This document shows positions 4,857-7,563 of a stretch of DNA of 7,563 bases, in pieces. This DNA comes from Clostridia bacterium (GTDB taxonomy: Bacteria > Bacillota > Clostridia > Christensenellales > Borkfalkiaceae). The notes beneath the pieces are model-generated. The model was not told where the DNA came from. It made no database searches and saw nothing but the letters and a program-made list of their open reading frames with translations. The DNA is taken from the NCBI GenBank assembly GCA_029052615.1, contig JAIDIR010000286.1:1-7563 (forward strand), in the 5' to 3' direction. Position numbers and translations under genes: made by a program. Positions within the stretch are counted from its first letter, which is position 1, and each line of letters begins with the position of its first letter.

Positions 4857-5687
4857 TTAAGATTTGCGCGGAAGTTCGCCGAAGATGTCAACTTCGTTTG
4901 CGCTGTGCGCCTTTATCGCCTGATAGTAAGGGTCGTTGGAAAAGTCGCGCTCCTTTTCGTAGCTGCCGCCCAGACTTTCGATTGCGTATTTAAGTTCCTG
5001 ATATTCTATAAAGGTTATTCCCTCCTCGTCGATTTTGTCGAGGAGGTATTCGAGCGCGCGCTCGTCGCCGTACGCCGCAATATAGCTTGCATGCATGGGC
5101 ACGTCGTCACCCGTTCTAAATTCTTTGATAAGTATATTAAAAATTTGGTCGTCGCGGATTACGCAGCGCGAGAGAATTTCAAGCATATATTCCCTCTGCA
5201 CGCCCTTTTTGTAGTAGTCGAGCGCCTGCTCCTTTACGTCGTCGGCAAACTCCTTTACGTTGTCCACGCAGGTGTTGCGGACGTCCTCGCTTTCGGAGGT
5301 CGTCAAAAGGCGCATATATTCGGGGAGCGCTTCGCGGCTGGCGCCCAGAAGATTTAAAGCGTACGCAATTTCGTCCTCCGTGCCGCTAAGTAAGGGGATA
5401 AGCAGTTTTTCGGGCTTTCTGCTCTCTATGGCGTTGCACAGAAATTCGCTTACCGCAACGCCCTGCTTTAAGTGCGCGCGGAGCTGAGCGACCAGCTGAC
5501 CGTCGTCCATATCCGCATAGTACTGGTTGGGCGACTTGCCCAGCGACTTGATTACCGTGTCGCCGAAGCGCGCGTACATTTTGGGAATGATGTCCTCCCA
5601 TTCCTTTTCCCTGTGCTTGTCGGCGTTTTTCTTTACGTACTCGGACAACTTTTCGTCGAACATTCCGTCGAAATCGTAGAGCTTCAT
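4857..5687 (-). CDS. Helical-repeat (HEAT-like) hypothetical protein
   Basis: I do not recognise a named family for this 276-residue protein. It has no signal peptide or membrane segment and is strongly acidic. From about residue 60 to 240 it consists of paired amphipathic helices in HEAT-like spacing, for example EKLLIPLLSGTEDEIAYALNLL (93-114), LPEYMRLLTTSESEDVRNTCVDNVKEF (121-147) and a final unit ALEYLLDKIDEEG...YQELKYAIESLG (211-240). Such solenoids bind other proteins. The N-terminal 50 residues (FDGMFDEKLSEYVKK...) are helical and charged. Its ATG (5687-5685) overlaps the stop of the TPR gene as ATGA, and TTGGAG inside the end of that gene can serve as RBS, so the two proteins are probably made in step and may act together. 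It closes an hslO-led operon. A role as scaffold or adaptor is inference. Confidence 0.8.
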   Translation of the reverse strand: MKLYDFDGMFDEKLSEYVKKNADKHREKEWEDIIPKMYARFGDTVIKSLGKSPNQYYADMDDGQLVAQLRAHLKQGVAVSEFLCNAIESRKPEKLLIPLLSGTEDEIAYALNLLGASREALPEYMRLLTTSESEDVRNTCVDNVKEFADDVKEQALDYYKKGVQREYMLEILSRCVIRDDQIFNILIKEFRTGDDVPMHASYIAAYGDERALEYLLDKIDEEGITFIEYQELKYAIESLGGSYEKERDFSNDPYYQAIKAHSANEVDIFGELPRKS

Positions 5688-7357
5688 TTAACCAACTCCA
5701 AAATTGAATTTACTTTTTCCTCGGTAACGCCGAAGAATGAGCATAGCTGTTCGTCCTTTAAACCGCTTTCCTTTATTTCGGAAAACTTCATTATTGCGGC
5801 GGCGAGCGCGGGCACCGAGCGGCAAACGTCCAGCTTGCCCTCTCTTTCCAGCCGCGAATATATCTTTTCGGTGGCGGCGCACAGCATAAACGGGTACTCG
5901 GGTTCGAGCATTGCAAACCGCGAGAACGCCAGACCGTACGCGCGCAAAAAGGTCCTTTTCTTGGTCTTGCCTATTTCCAGCGGCACGAGCGTGACTTTTT
6001 TGTAGAGGTTGCAGACGACCAGTCCGTACTCGCCCTCCCTGTTCTGCTGAACGAGGGCGCTCAGCGCTTCAAGCTTGACGCCGTCCTGCAAAAACGCGTC
6101 CAAAAGTATGTCGCGCACGGTATCATCAAGACCGCCCTTTACGGCGCTCATCGCGCCAAGCAGCCTCAACTCGTACGAGCCGTTGTTGTCGCCCTCGTCG
6201 AAGCACCAGTGCACCATACCCGTGACGTCCGCCTCCCTGCACAGCTTTTGCGCCTGCTTGTCGGAAAGGCGGCAGAACGCCGTTAAAAAGCTTATATTCG
6301 CCTCGCACTCGGCTTTGGGAAGGCGGTAAAAGTATTCTAATGTCTTGCGCTCTTCCGCCTGCTTTTTGGCTTCACCCGTCGCGAGATAGTGCCAGTAGTC
6401 CGCAGTGACCGCATTGGGATATACGGTGAGCAGCGTATCGAAAATTTCCAGACCCTTTTCCGCCCTGCCCGAATTGTATGCCGCAACCGCCTTGAAAAAT
6501 AAGAGCGAACAGTCGTAGGCGAACCTGTCGTCCAGACGCGAGAAGATTGAAAAAGCTTGTTCGTGCATGCCGTTTTCGCAGCATACCGTGGCGATTTTGT
6601 AAAGCTCCTCGTCCTCGGTCGGGTTGATGGCAAGCAGCCGCAAGGCAAGCTCCTTTGCCTCCTCGGTTTTGTGCTGCTGGCTCTTGACAGCGGCAAGGGT
6701 TGTAAGCGCCTGAACGTTGTCGGGGTCGCGCCTTAAAATGCCAAGGCACTCCTCTTCCGCCTGCTCGTTTCTGTCGCTTATGACGTTGCACATTGCAATA
6801 TAGTTGCGCGCGGCAAGATATTTTTCGCTTCTTTCGTCAACCTTGTCGAACTCCGCCACGGCGTCGTCGAACTGGTTTTTTTTCATATATTCCACGCCGC
6901 TTTCCAGCTCCTCGGAATAGTCCACGAGGTGGGGCGGATAGGCAAACCGCAGCGGCGGCTTTTCGGTCTTTAAAAAGGATTCTATTATTTCCTGCCTGTT
7001 CTGGGGGGTCAGCTCGCTGTCCGTTTCCATTAAAAGCTTATTGTAATAGAAGGCGGCAAAGCTGTCCATTCCCATGTTCATAAAGCTTACGGCAATGCCC
7101 TCGTAAGCTTCGGCAAGGTCGGCGCCGTCGCCCGCGTAATCGAGGTACTTGAACCAGCCGTTAATGCACTTTTCGTACAGACCCATGTCGTCAAACGCTT
7201 CGGCGTACAGCATATAGGAGTCCTCGTCGTTGCCGTTGAGTACCGCGTTTTTATTCAGCATTTTGAGCGCCGCGATATAGTCGTGGTCCTCCACGCAGTC
7301 AGCCGCGATGGAGATCAGCCTGTCGGCGCTTAAATCTATTCGGTCCGTCTTGTTCAT
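5684..7357 (-). CDS. TPR-repeat protein with C-terminal HTH-like domain
   Basis: This 557-residue soluble protein of unknown function carries tetratricopeptide-like helix pairs at about residues 13-60 (DYIAALKMLNKNA, SYMLYAEAFDDMGLYEKCINGW), 150-260 (VEYMKKNQFDDAVAEFDKV; QAEEECLGILRRDPDNVQALTTLAAV; EEAKELALRLLAINPTEDEELYKIA) and 290-320. The N-G-x-x-EKG-x-x-x-F-x-x-L-L and DP-x-N/NP-x-x loops are typical TPR boundaries. The last 50 residues (508-557), PALAAAIMKFSEI followed by LKDEQLCSFFGVTEEKVNSIL, look like a small helical domain ending in a helix-turn-helix, somewhat like the cyclin-box-type or DUF6398-like C-termini of some other repeat proteins; this is a weak resemblance. The gene starts 4 bases after the hslO stop with only a distant GAGG (15 bases from the ATG), suggesting reinitiation after hslO, and it overlaps the next gene by 4 bp. 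A protein-interaction role related to the chaperone is inference. Confidence 0.82.
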   Translation of the reverse strand: MNKTDRIDLSADRLISIAADCVEDHDYIAALKMLNKNAVLNGNDEDSYMLYAEAFDDMGLYEKCINGWFKYLDYAGDGADLAEAYEGIAVSFMNMGMDSFAAFYYNKLLMETDSELTPQNRQEIIESFLKTEKPPLRFAYPPHLVDYSEELESGVEYMKKNQFDDAVAEFDKVDERSEKYLAARNYIAMCNVISDRNEQAEEECLGILRRDPDNVQALTTLAAVKSQQHKTEEAKELALRLLAINPTEDEELYKIATVCCENGMHEQAFSIFSRLDDRFAYDCSLLFFKAVAAYNSGRAEKGLEIFDTLLTVYPNAVTADYWHYLATGEAKKQAEERKTLEYFYRLPKAECEANISFLTAFCRLSDKQAQKLCREADVTGMVHWCFDEGDNNGSYELRLLGAMSAVKGGLDDTVRDILLDAFLQDGVKLEALSALVQQNREGEYGLVVCNLYKKVTLVPLEIGKTKKRTFLRAYGLAFSRFAMLEPEYPFMLCAATEKIYSRLEREGKLDVCRSVPALAAAIMKFSEIKESGLKDEQLCSFFGVTEEKVNSILELVK

Positions 7358-7361
7358 TTAC

Positions 7362-7563
7362 TTAAAATATTTCCTCTATACGCTTTCTTCCGTATATGTA
7401 ATCTTTATTGCAATAGTGGCAATGCACCTTTACTTCGCCCTGCTCTTCGCAGATTTTCAAAAGCTCCGCCTTGCCCACCGACGCCAGCACGCCGCGGATT
7501 TTTTGCTCCGAACAGTTGCACTTGTATTCGGGGAAGAGCGTCGTGACTTCGCCGCTTACGTAG
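7362..7563 (-). CDS. hslO: 33 kDa redox-regulated chaperonin Hsp33, C-terminal part
   Basis: Only the last 66 residues lie in the window; the rest runs off the right edge. The translated end contains the two halves of the Hsp33 zinc switch: C15-N-C17 in EYKCNCSEQKIRGVLASVG and C48-H-Y-C51 in VKVHCHYCNKDYIYG (numbers from the first residue visible). In Hsp33 these four cysteines hold zinc in the reduced state and form disulfides under oxidative stress, which unfolds the linker and turns on ATP-independent holdase activity in the cytosol. The spacing CxC, about 30 residues, CxxC is canonical, and the chain ends normally at a TAA (7364-7362). It heads, or at least precedes, the TPR and helical-repeat genes with a 4-bp gap, so it shares their transcript. 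Confidence 0.95.
   Translation of the reverse strand, partial: YVSGEVTTLFPEYKCNCSEQKIRGVLASVGKAELLKICEEQGEVKVHCHYCNKDYIYGRKRIEEIF

Noticed and set aside
4791..6005. Plus-strand open frames opposite the helical-repeat and TPR genes (4791-5357, 5472-6005)
   Set aside because: Reverse-frame shadows; the Val/Phe-rich translation shows no domain, and both minus-strand genes have coupled starts and coherent helical repeats.

Overview
The window looks like a chromosomal segment from an endospore-forming, low-to-mid GC Firmicute, most likely an uncultured gut-type member of the Clostridia. The evidence is a YunB sporulation protein, a pair of CotF-type spore coat genes, a Clostridia-style LuxS, and an Hsp33 with its zinc motif. 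The taxonomy is inferred from gene content and style and is not proven. No phage, transposase, CRISPR or tRNA signal was seen.

Layout. (1) 1-387: an AT-rich small gene behind a perfect TTGACA-17-TATAAT promoter that is packed with GGTCA half-sites, suggesting repressor control. (2) 391-1050, minus: yunB, tail-to-tail with the small gene (3 bp between the stops). (3) 1118-2866, plus: a tight mtnN-luxS-ung operon. MtnN cleaves S-adenosylhomocysteine to S-ribosylhomocysteine and LuxS splits that into homocysteine and the AI-2 precursor; a family 1 uracil-DNA glycosylase follows with a 4-bp overlap. The promoter places the expected transcription start on the mtnN start codon, so this mRNA may be leaderless. 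(4) 2867-3012: a GC-rich, hairpin-dense, apparently non-coding element. (5) 3049-4263, plus: an ApgM-type phosphoglycerate mutase or proposed homoserine kinase, ended by a strong terminator that also serves the opposing genes. (6) 4312-4799, minus: two small translationally linked CotF-type coat genes. In front of them is a perfect 12-bp hairpin that contains the ribosome binding site of the first one. (7) 4857-7563, minus: a compact operon, hslO (3' end only), a 557-residue TPR protein and a 276-residue helical-repeat protein, with junctions of 4 bp and minus 4 bp.

Catabolic and biosynthetic genes dominate the plus strand, while sporulation genes and the chaperone-linked repeat proteins lie on the minus strand. 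I found no clearly new multi-gene system. The most interesting signals are regulatory: the operator-like promoter at the left edge, the divergent yunB/mtnN region with apparently leaderless starts, the structured intergenic element, and the coat-gene hairpin. The hslO-linked TPR/helical-repeat pair is the best candidate for undescribed protein function.
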